From the NCBI GenBank assembly GCA_027081695.1, contig JALWJI010000001.1, positions 1-8,468 of the forward strand: DNA of 8,468 bases. The letters are read 5' to 3'. A program made the position numbers and the translations under genes. A model generated the notes under the pieces. The model was not told where the DNA came from. It worked only from the letters and a program-made list of their open reading frames with translations, and searched no databases. Source of the stretch: Acidilobaceae archaeon (lineage in GTDB: Archaea; Thermoproteota; Thermoprotei_A; Sulfolobales; Acidilobaceae). Shown here one piece after another: positions 1 through 5,917 of this stretch (the stretch's first letter is position 1; each line of letters opens with the position of its first letter).

Positions 1-365
1 AGGCCTTCAGCTCCCTTCGATAAGTCTAGAAATACTGTTTTTCCACCAGTATATTTCGCTACTCTTGCTATCTGGGGCTTAACCTGGAACCCATACCTGT
101 TAGCAAAAGAGTCTGGGCCTACCAGTCCTATACTCCAGCCCAGTGGATCAGCGTTAACCATTATCTCTAGAGGAATAGGTCCAGGGAAGGGATCAATAAC
201 AAATCTCTCCCAGACGACGCTTCCTAGCAATGGCTCAGCGCCGAGATCTTTTAGCCGTTTCCATACTAGTAATGCGCCGAGCGCGTCTCCGCCTCCTCCT
301 GCGCCGAAGACAAGTATCCTGTCGTAGCTTTTAGCGATGTCGATCAGGCTTTCTCTTATTGGCAC
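1..365 (-). CDS. DUF1152-like protein, N-terminal part (runs off the left edge)
   Basis: This is the first 121 codons of a minus-strand gene whose remainder lies outside the window. The protein opens with a short helix, then a hydrophobic strand leading into a glycine-rich turn (GAGGGGD, residues 21-27). A WERFVIDPFPGP-type stretch follows near residues 51-62, then a segment around LEIMVNADPLG. This pattern resembles the archaeal/bacterial DUF1152 family (PF06626), which has no established function; the glycine-rich turn suggests a nucleotide- or phosphate-binding fold, but that is inference. The start is GTG at 365: an in-frame TAG sits two codons upstream (369-371), and an AGGTG Shine-Dalgarno sequence (374-378) lies 8 nt before it. 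The gene is transcribed divergently from the ABC exporter operon, so a functional link is not implied. The family call rests on memory of the motif pattern, so it is moderate; the coding call is strong. Confidence 0.72.
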   Translation of the reverse strand, partial: MPIRESLIDIAKSYDRILVFGAGGGGDALGALLVWKRLKDLGAEPLLGSVVWERFVIDPFPGPIPLEIMVNADPLGWSIGLVGPDSFANRYGFQVKPQIARVAKYTGGKTVFLDLSKGAEG

Positions 366-501
366 GAGCTATGCACCTAGAGTGGTATAGTGTGTGTTGG
401 ATTAATTACGTTGATATCTGTAGTCTGTTTCCTGGAGGATATGGATAGTAGAATTATATAGTTCCGCGATATATTCATGTATTCAAGTGGAACGATGAAC
501 A
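366..501. promoter_or_regulatory. Divergent intergenic region with candidate TATA boxes
   Basis: This 136-nt gap separates the minus-strand DUF1152-like gene from the plus-strand exporter operon and must hold both promoters. For the exporter there are two TATA-like candidates: TTATATA at 454-460, preceded by a purine-rich stretch, and ATATAT at about 470-475. The first would place transcription start near 483, giving a short leader. The second would place it close to the ATG at 502, giving an almost leaderless message. For the minus-strand gene, the AT-rich ATTAATTA at 401-408 is at a suitable distance, giving a leader of roughly 14 nt. No strong operator palindrome is evident. Confidence 0.45.
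374..378 (-). promoter_or_regulatory. Ribosome binding site of the DUF1152-like gene
   Basis: AGGTG on the minus strand, with 8 nt between GGTG and the GTG start at 365. It supports this start, which is the only usual one available because an in-frame TAG immediately precedes it. Confidence 0.6.
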
Positions 502-2268
502 ATGTCTCATGACACTTCGCCTGAATCACTGAAACGCTACGGATTCACAAGTATATTCAGGGTACTCTCCTACCTCAAAGACAACACGCTACGATTCACC
601 GCGGCCATAGTACTAATTATTCTCATGGCATATACGAACGCGATAATCCCCGTACTAATAAAGAATGCGATAGACCTAGGAATATCACAGGGAAGCACAA
701 GGACAGCCATATACTACAGCCTCTTAATACTAGGGGCAGGTATACTCAACGGCGTATTCAGCTTTACTGGCAGGATACTCCTAGTTAAAGCATCACAGGA
801 AGCAGTTTATCGGCTTAGGCTTGACGCGTTCAGGGCAGTCCAGAGACAGAGTATGGATTTCTTCAACAAGACACTCGTCGGACAACTAATAAGTAGGATA
901 ACAAATGACGCCGAGAGAATCACGGGATTTCTATCCTTCAGGCTCCGCATGCTGGTCTACTCCAGCTTCCTGATAGGCATATCCGTCTACTACATGCTAG
1001 GAATGAGCACCAGCCTAACAGTTATAGCACTCGCCACGATAGCGATAGTAATGACTATAAACGCCCTATATGCGATGAAGGTAAGACCAGTATACGACAA
1101 AGTAAGACACCAAACAGGAAGTGTAGCAGCAGTATCCACGGGCCTCATAGCCGGCATAAAGACAGTGAAAAGCCTTGCACTCGAAGACAGCCTATTCGCC
1201 CGATTCCAGGATGAGAACAAGAAACTCTACGAGTACTCTGTCGAGGCTACACGCATAACAAGCCTCTATGGGAATCTCCCCTTCCTCGTCATGGGAGCCT
1301 CAATGACTGGGATCCTCCTTATCGGAGGACGCGCAATAATAGGAGGAGGCCTAACAGTCGGTGTCCTCGTAGCATTTCTAACATACATGCTAACAATGAC
1401 GTGGCCCCTCAGAGCCCTAGGATTCATAATTGGGGACATGCAGAGAACAGTGGCAGCAGCAGCTAGATTGTTTGAAATAATCGACTCCGCGCCGAGCCAA
1501 CTGGATCCAGAGGATGCATTAGACTTACCAAGCCCAAAAGGAGATGTAAGAGTAGAACACGTAAGCTTCTCATATAGGGGAGGAAAAAAGGTAGTAGACG
1601 ACGTATCCCTACATGTCCCGCCAGGAGAGAAAGTGCTAATCACCGGCCCGCCCGGATCCGGTAAAAGCACCTTATTAAAACTCATAGCCCGGCTATACGA
1701 GCCTGATTCAGGTAGAATTCTCATTGATGGAGTAGACCTAAGAAGGATCAAGAATAGCACGCTCAGGAGAATAATAGCATACGTTCCCCAGGAGCCCTTC
1801 ATATTCAATAGGAGCATTAGAGAAAACATCGCTCTCGCTAAGCCAGATGCAAGCATAGAAGAAATAGTGAGAGCTGCGAAAATAGCGAAAATCCATGACT
1901 TCATAGCTAGTCTCCCTAATGGCTACGATACAATTGTCGGAGAGAAAGGAGTCACTCTCTCCGGTGGCCAAAGACAGCGTATTGCTCTCGCTAGAGCCCT
2001 CTTACTGGATCCGAAGATTCTCCTCCTCGATGATCCCGTCTCGAACCTCGACGCCGAGACAGAAAAGATGCTCGTAGAAGACCTCATAGATATAGCCAAG
2101 GATAGAACAGTAATCGTTGTATCACAGAGGCCCAGCCTCCGTGTCCTCGCCGACAAGATAATCGTAATGGTGGACGGAAATATAGTCGAGGAGGGATCAC
2201 ATGAGGAGCTACTGAAACGCAAAGGACACTACTGGAGCATCCTCGCTAGCCACGGTGAAATACAATGA
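502..2268 (+). CDS. ABC exporter half-transporter with a degenerate ATPase site (TM287/LmrC/BmrC-like)
   Basis: A 588-residue type IV (ABC-B/MDR type) exporter subunit with six predicted membrane helices (about 29-50, 71-93, 150-167, 171-190, 257-277, 280-300) and a C-terminal ATPase domain (about 345-588). Visible motifs are A-loop Y358, Walker A GPPGSGKST (382-390), Q-loop Q430, an intact signature LSGGQ (486-490), Walker B ending at D510, and D-loop SNLD (514-517). The catalytic Glu after Walker B is Asp (D511), and the switch His is Gln (Q542, in VVSQR). This pair of changes is known from the non-catalytic subunits of heterodimeric exporters such as TM287, LmrC and BmrC. It should act with the next gene, whose start overlaps its stop. 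The substrate is unknown; drugs, lipids or peptides are typical of the family. The ATG at 502 has an in-frame TGA just upstream (496-498) and no GGTG element, so it may be read from a leaderless or short-leader message. Confidence 0.93.
   Translation: MSHDTSPESLKRYGFTSIFRVLSYLKDNTLRFTAAIVLIILMAYTNAIIPVLIKNAIDLGISQGSTRTAIYYSLLILGAGILNGVFSFTGRILLVKASQEAVYRLRLDAFRAVQRQSMDFFNKTLVGQLISRITNDAERITGFLSFRLRMLVYSSFLIGISVYYMLGMSTSLTVIALATIAIVMTINALYAMKVRPVYDKVRHQTGSVAAVSTGLIAGIKTVKSLALEDSLFARFQDENKKLYEYSVEATRITSLYGNLPFLVMGASMTGILLIGGRAIIGGGLTVGVLVAFLTYMLTMTWPLRALGFIIGDMQRTVAAAARLFEIIDSAPSQLDPEDALDLPSPKGDVRVEHVSFSYRGGKKVVDDVSLHVPPGEKVLITGPPGSGKSTLLKLIARLYEPDSGRILIDGVDLRRIKNSTLRRIIAYVPQEPFIFNRSIRENIALAKPDASIEEIVRAAKIAKIHDFIASLPNGYDTIVGEKGVTLSGGQRQRIALARALLLDPKILLLDDPVSNLDAETEKMLVEDLIDIAKDRTVIVVSQRPSLRVLADKIIVMVDGNIVEEGSHEELLKRKGHYWSILASHGEIQ
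2254..2257 (+). promoter_or_regulatory. Ribosome binding site of the second exporter gene
   Basis: GGTG inside the last codons of the first exporter gene, 7 nt before the ATG at 2265. With the ATGA stop/start overlap it supports coupled translation of the two halves in equal amounts. Confidence 0.55.
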
Positions 2269-4061
2269 CTGAGAATAGCCAGAGCAGTCTCATGATATTC
2301 AAGAGGTTCCTGTCAGAGGCATTCGTGCATAGAAGACTCCTAGCCGTCATATTACTAGCCATTATAGGCTCGACTATTTCTACGCTTGCGGCACCATATA
2401 TTCTAAGGATAGCGATTGACGAGTACATAGTACCAGGAAGGTTCGAGGATCTAGCAGGGATCGCACTACTTTATCTTATAGCATTGACAGGACAATGGTT
2501 CTTCACAACTCTCCAGACATACACGGTACAGGTATTTGGTCAACGAGTGCTTTTCGATCTCCGCGCCAGACTACAGAGAAAACTGCTGGACTCTAAACTA
2601 GATTATTTTAAGGACAAGAGAACCGGGGATCTAGTCTCCAGGATAATTAATGATACGAGCATGGTTAACGATGTGCTTGTATCTGGCCTGCTAGGTGGTA
2701 TAGGTAGTCTTTTAAGCTTGGTAGGGATTATTGGGGCAATGCTCCTCTTAGATGTTCAATTAACCGTTGTCGCTATGACTACTATTCCCTTGATGGTGTT
2801 CATATCAAAATACTTTGGAGGACGAATATACAGGGCATACAGGGATACGAGACAGAAAATAGCAAAAATCTCCAGTATAGTTGAGGAGTCTGTGAGCGGT
2901 ATAGAGACCGTGAAAGCTTTTGGAAGAGAGCCGATGGTGGAAGAAGAATTTAGCCGTGCCTCTAGGGATACTGTAAAGGCCTATATGAGAGTCGCCTACT
3001 ACATGGGCTTCTTCTGGCCTCTCATGAACATATCCTCCCTCCTCAGCATAGTAATAGTACTAGCCTACGGATCTTATCTAGCCTACACAGGAGCCGTTAG
3101 TCTCGGAATAGTAGTAGCATTCGTCCAATACACTCAGAGATTCAGGGGCCCAATCAACAATGTCGTAAGTATGTACGATAGCCTTCAATCAGCACTAGCA
3201 TCCCTCGTCAGAATATACGAGGTGCTAGACGACGAAAACATCGAGGAAACAGCAGGCGAAAAAATAGACAGGCTCAAAGGAGAAATAGAGCTCCGCGAAG
3301 TCTGGTTCGAATACGAGCCAGAAAACCCGGTGCTAAAGAATGTAAATCTCCACATTAAGCCAGGAGAGACAATTGCCCTAGTCGGTAGAACAGGGGCAGG
3401 AAAAACTACTCTTGCGAACCTAATAATGCGCTTCTACGACCCCACCAAGGGCCTGCTCCTTTACGATGGAAAAGACAGTAGACAACTGGATAGGCGAAGC
3501 ATACGTGCTAGAATCGGCTATGTTCCGCAGGAGACCTATCTGTTCCCAGGAACAATAGCAGAGAACATCCAAATAGCAAGACCAGGAGCATCTCTCAACG
3601 ATGTAGTAAGAGTATGTAAAGAGCTTGGGATACATGAGTTCATAATAAAGCTCCCACGAGGATACGATACGCCTGCAGGAGAGGCAGGGAAGCTATTGAG
3701 TGTAGGAGAGAAACAGTTAATCTCCCTTGCCAGAGCACTCATCCGTGATCCCGATATAGTCATACTGGACGAGGCATTATCAAGCGTTGACCCGCGCACC
3801 GAGCAACTAGTATATCAAGCCATGCAGAAACTGATGAATGGGAGAACAAGCATTATAATCGCACATAGGCTATCCCTGACAAGACTAGCTGACAGGATAA
3901 TAGTACTCGACCAAGGAAAAATAATAGAGCAGGGCTCCTTCAATGACCTAATCAAAAAGAAAGGATACTTCTATAAGCTATATACATCTCAGTTTGAGAA
4001 AACCATGTCTAAACCTCTAACATACAAAGCTGTTAGTCCTACACATAGAAAGATAGACTAA
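2265..4061 (+). CDS. ABC exporter half-transporter with catalytic ATPase site (TM288/LmrD/BmrD-like)
   Basis: A 598-residue ABC-B type exporter subunit: six predicted membrane helices in the first 300 residues (about 22-46, 60-83, 140-162, 164-184, 250-275, 277-293), then an ATPase domain (about 340-580). Motifs are A-loop Y350, Walker A GRTGAGKTT (374-382), Q-loop Q422, Walker B ending at D502, catalytic E503, D-loop SSVD (506-509) and switch H534. The signature is LSVGE (478-482) rather than LSGGQ. In a dimer with the upstream gene product this gives one consensus site (this Walker A/B plus the partner's LSGGQ) and one degenerate site (the partner's D511/Q542 plus this LSVGE), the hallmark of heterodimeric exporters. 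The last 20 or so residues, after the usual end of the family, form a basic tail. The gene overlaps its partner by ATGA, so the two are cotranscribed. The substrate cannot be read from the sequence. Confidence 0.94.
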   Translation: MTENSQSSLMIFKRFLSEAFVHRRLLAVILLAIIGSTISTLAAPYILRIAIDEYIVPGRFEDLAGIALLYLIALTGQWFFTTLQTYTVQVFGQRVLFDLRARLQRKLLDSKLDYFKDKRTGDLVSRIINDTSMVNDVLVSGLLGGIGSLLSLVGIIGAMLLLDVQLTVVAMTTIPLMVFISKYFGGRIYRAYRDTRQKIAKISSIVEESVSGIETVKAFGREPMVEEEFSRASRDTVKAYMRVAYYMGFFWPLMNISSLLSIVIVLAYGSYLAYTGAVSLGIVVAFVQYTQRFRGPINNVVSMYDSLQSALASLVRIYEVLDDENIEETAGEKIDRLKGEIELREVWFEYEPENPVLKNVNLHIKPGETIALVGRTGAGKTTLANLIMRFYDPTKGLLLYDGKDSRQLDRRSIRARIGYVPQETYLFPGTIAENIQIARPGASLNDVVRVCKELGIHEFIIKLPRGYDTPAGEAGKLLSVGEKQLISLARALIRDPDIVILDEALSSVDPRTEQLVYQAMQKLMNGRTSIIIAHRLSLTRLADRIIVLDQGKIIEQGSFNDLIKKKGYFYKLYTSQFEKTMSKPLTYKAVSPTHRKID

Positions 4062-4127
4062 CTAATTCAATATTTAGGGAAGAAAATCGGCGATGAATTA
4101 AAGGAAAAAGCTTTGTTTTATCTTGTA
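4062..4127. terminator. AT-rich convergent spacer, probable bidirectional terminator
   Basis: This spacer lies between the stop of the second exporter gene and the stop of sdhB. On the plus strand a T-rich tract (TTTGTTTTATCTT, 4112-4124) follows the exporter gene. On the minus strand a T-rich tract (CTTTTTCCTTT, 4110 down to 4100) follows sdhB. Archaeal transcription usually ends at such oligo-T tracts without needing a hairpin. A short palindrome, AAAGCTTT (4107-4114), sits at the junction of the two tracts. Confidence 0.5.
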
Positions 4128-5045
4128 TCACGATATAAGCTCCTCAATTGGTATCTCTACAGGAGCCTTATCCATCGCCTCTATATCTACTCCTTCTACT
4201 AGCTTTGACTCTGGAGGTAACGGCTTCTTTGGCTTTATCTGTTCCTTCGGTATCTCGGCCTTCTTAGCTGTTTTCTTCTTGAATAGGCCTAGCTTGTATT
4301 TTATCAGGGCGCTTCTCAGTCTCTGGATTGCTGCTCCTGGATCAACCATCTTTGGACATACCGCGCTACATGATGCTGCGTAGTGACAGCTCCATGGTCC
4401 TTCTTCTACGTCTACTGCTTCTAGTCTTTCTTTCCAGGCTTCGTCTCTTGGATCGCTTACGTAGCGCCATACGTAGGTTAGGGCCTGTGGGCCTAGGAAC
4501 CTGTCGTCGCTTGCGGCAACTGGACAGGCACTGTAGCAGAGGCCACATGCTATACATAGCGTGTACTCGTAGAGTTCCTTGTGTTCTTCAGGAGTCATTA
4601 TGAATTCTGCGTCTCCTTTCTCTACTTCTTCCTTGTTCTTTCGTATTAGGTATGGTTTCACGCTCCGGTGCTTGTTGAAGAACTTTGTGAAGTCGGTTAA
4701 TAGGTCTTTGATAACAGGATGGTTCTTAAGAGGCTCTAGCTCTATAACTGGCTTGGCTTCTGATGCCACTTCTGAGATCTGTGTTTGACAAGCAAGTCTT
4801 GGCATGCCGTTTACTACCATTCCACAGCTTCCGCAGACTCCCATTCTACAACTGTATCGCATTACTATTGTGTGATCGATCTCTTCCTTGATCTTGAGAA
4901 GTGCGTCTAGTATAGTCATTCCTCTATAGGTTTCTACCTCGTATTCTTCCCACCAGGTTTTGTCTTTTTCGGGATTGTATCTCCTGATCCTGAAGATTAC
5001 TTTCTTGGGCGGGGTTCTTGTTGCTGCCTGTGCATCGAACGTCAT
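4128..5045 (-). CDS. sdhB: Succinate dehydrogenase/fumarate reductase iron-sulfur subunit
   Basis: A 305-residue subunit that passes electrons from the flavoprotein to the quinone site through three iron-sulfur clusters. The N-terminal ferredoxin domain has the 2Fe-2S ligands C66, C71, C74 and C86 (YSCRMGVCGSC, then LAC). The C-terminal domain has C164-x2-C167-x2-C170-x3-C174P and C220-x5-C226-x3-C230P. By comparison with E. coli SdhB, C164/C167/C170/C230 would hold the 4Fe-4S cluster and C174/C220/C226 the 3Fe-4S cluster; there is no extra Cys that would turn the latter into a second 4Fe-4S centre, as reported for Acidianus. The protein is longer than the 238-residue E. coli subunit, with a Lys/Pro/Glu-rich tail from about residue 250. 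It is the last gene of the operon, 20 nt after sdhD, with ATG at 5045 preceded by a strong GGAGGTG. Dehydrogenase versus reductase direction cannot be decided from sequence. Confidence 0.96.
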   Translation of the reverse strand: MTFDAQAATRTPPKKVIFRIRRYNPEKDKTWWEEYEVETYRGMTILDALLKIKEEIDHTIVMRYSCRMGVCGSCGMVVNGMPRLACQTQISEVASEAKPVIELEPLKNHPVIKDLLTDFTKFFNKHRSVKPYLIRKNKEEVEKGDAEFIMTPEEHKELYEYTLCIACGLCYSACPVAASDDRFLGPQALTYVWRYVSDPRDEAWKERLEAVDVEEGPWSCHYAASCSAVCPKMVDPGAAIQRLRSALIKYKLGLFKKKTAKKAEIPKEQIKPKKPLPPESKLVEGVDIEAMDKAPVEIPIEELIS

Positions 5046-5052
5046 CTCATAC

Positions 5053-5059
5053 CACCTCC
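5053..5059 (-). promoter_or_regulatory. Ribosome binding site of sdhB
   Basis: GGAGGTG on the minus strand, 7 nt before the ATG at 5045. It is the strongest Shine-Dalgarno match in the window. It excludes the out-of-frame ATG at 5050 as the start. Confidence 0.7.
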
Positions 5060-5065
5060 TCTACA

Positions 5066-5422
5066 TCATGGATTTGGATTTGGAGTCCCTATCACGGTGT
5101 ATGTTGCTAGCGCGCCGAAAACCACGAGAAGTATGACTATAACTATTGTTATGAGGCTCTTGTATTTTCCACTTGTCCACTCTAGTAGTATTCCGCGTAG
5201 GCCGTTGAAGCCGTGTATTAGTGCTGCGTAAGCGAATATGAGTAGTAGTATTCCGTAGGCGTCTATCTCGTGGTATACTAGGCTTGGTGATAGTGTGTCT
5301 TTGAAGGTTTCTACTCCTCTTAGCCATGGTACCCTAATCACTAGGTGCCATGTTAGTAGGAATATGAGTAGTATCGCGGTAATGTACTGGACAATTGCCT
5401 GGACTGTTCCTTTCTTCACCAT
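5066..5422 (-). CDS. sdhD: Complex II membrane anchor subunit D
   Basis: A 118-residue membrane protein with three predicted helices (about 9-30, 53-76, 88-109). The second helix carries H70 in IHGFNGLRGILLEW, the counterpart of the heme-binding helix of SdhD/SdhC-type anchors (PF01127 superfamily). H26 in the first helix (TWHLVIR) is a plausible second heme ligand. The protein would pair with the SdhC product to bind heme b and quinone and dock the SdhA/SdhB head. The start chosen is ATG at 5422, because it lies 13 nt after the sdhC stop and 7 nt after GGTG. An upstream in-frame ATG at 5452 would add ten residues, lie inside sdhC and lack a ribosome site. The D label rests on gene order after sdhC and on anchor architecture; primary sequence is poorly conserved in this family. 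Confidence 0.85.
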   Translation of the reverse strand: MVKKGTVQAIVQYITAILLIFLLTWHLVIRVPWLRGVETFKDTLSPSLVYHEIDAYGILLLIFAYAALIHGFNGLRGILLEWTSGKYKSLITIVIVILLVVFGALATYTVIGTPNPNP

Positions 5423-5429
5423 TCTACCA

Positions 5430-5436
5430 CACCCCC
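5430..5436 (-). promoter_or_regulatory. Ribosome binding site of sdhD
   Basis: GGGGGTG on the minus strand, overlapping the last base of the sdhC stop codon and 7 nt before the ATG at 5422. It decides between the 118- and 128-residue versions of the protein in favour of the shorter one. Confidence 0.6.
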
Positions 5437-5903
5437 TACTTGAAGAATACAATGTATCCTGTTAATGCCCAGAGTATCGGCCATAGCAGGAATACGAGAT
5501 AGAGTAGTTTTCTCTGGCATGCTTTAAGGCTCGGCGCTAGATATGGTGGCTTCGGCTTCTCTGGTTTTCCAATGCATACTCCGAAGAACTCTACCAGTAG
5601 TAGTCTTATTCCGTTTAGTCCGTGGAACCATGCTATGCCGGCGAAGAAGAAGAAGTATAGTGTCACCAGGCTGAATCCTTGTGCCTTGCTTATCTCCTCT
5701 ACCCAGGCCTCCCATCCTGTATGGGCAGGCGTCCCTGTTACATATATGTGGGCCATTATTATCAGGGCCATTAATATGCCTGTTACTCTATGTAGTACGA
5801 ATGCAACCCTCTCAGGATTATTTACGATCCGTAGTACCCATGGGTTTATGCTCGCGATCCACCCCGGCTTGTTTTCTAGAACCCTTGTCTTTTCCTCCGC
5901 CAC
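5436..5903 (-). CDS. sdhC: Complex II membrane anchor subunit C (cytochrome b556-like)
   Basis: A 155-residue membrane protein with three predicted helices (about 34-56, 74-102, 133-153). Before and in the first helix is the SdhC-type motif RVAFVLHRVTG (H38, R39 in this numbering), corresponding to the E. coli quinone-site region LHRVSG. H52 (IMAHIYV) and H94 (FHGLNGIRLLLVEF) are the likely heme ligands; H94 aligns with the E. coli SdhC ligand motif HxxxGxRH. This makes it a classical anchor, unlike the cysteine-rich CCG-type SdhC of Sulfolobales. The start chosen is GTG at 5903, 6 nt after GGTG in the GAGGGGTGG site (5909-5917). GTG at 5912 is possible and would add three residues, but it falls inside that ribosome site. 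It follows sdhA by a few bases, consistent with translational coupling, and precedes sdhD. Confidence 0.88.
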   Translation of the reverse strand: MAEEKTRVLENKPGWIASINPWVLRIVNNPERVAFVLHRVTGILMALIIMAHIYVTGTPAHTGWEAWVEEISKAQGFSLVTLYFFFFAGIAWFHGLNGIRLLLVEFFGVCIGKPEKPKPPYLAPSLKACQRKLLYLVFLLWPILWALTGYIVFFK

Positions 5904-5908
5904 TTGAA

Positions 5909-5917
5909 CCACCCCTC
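5909..5917 (-). promoter_or_regulatory. Ribosome binding site of sdhC
   Basis: GAGGGGTGG on the minus strand, starting in the last base of the sdhA TAG stop. It is spaced 6 nt from GTG at 5903 and overlaps the alternative GTG at 5912, so it favours the shorter sdhC product. Confidence 0.55.

Noticed and set aside
1266..1904. A 212-codon open frame on the minus strand inside the first exporter gene.
   Set aside because: It is antisense to the conserved ATPase domain, has a low-complexity Ser/Pro/Arg-rich translation without recognisable motifs, and no ribosome site was seen.
4123..4383. An 86-codon plus-strand frame antisense to the end of sdhB.
   Set aside because: Its Ser/Phe-rich translation mirrors the Lys/Glu-rich SdhB tail and it has no separate support.
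5423..5452. A longer sdhD starting at ATG 5452.
   Set aside because: The added ten residues lie mainly in the sdhC coding region and lack a ribosome site, while ATG 5422 has GGTG at the usual distance.
4128..5903. A Sulfolobus-type (non-classical) complex II with a CCG-domain subunit.
   Set aside because: Neither small subunit has the paired Cys-Cys-Gly motifs; both are hydrophobic three-helix anchors with HGxNGxR motifs.
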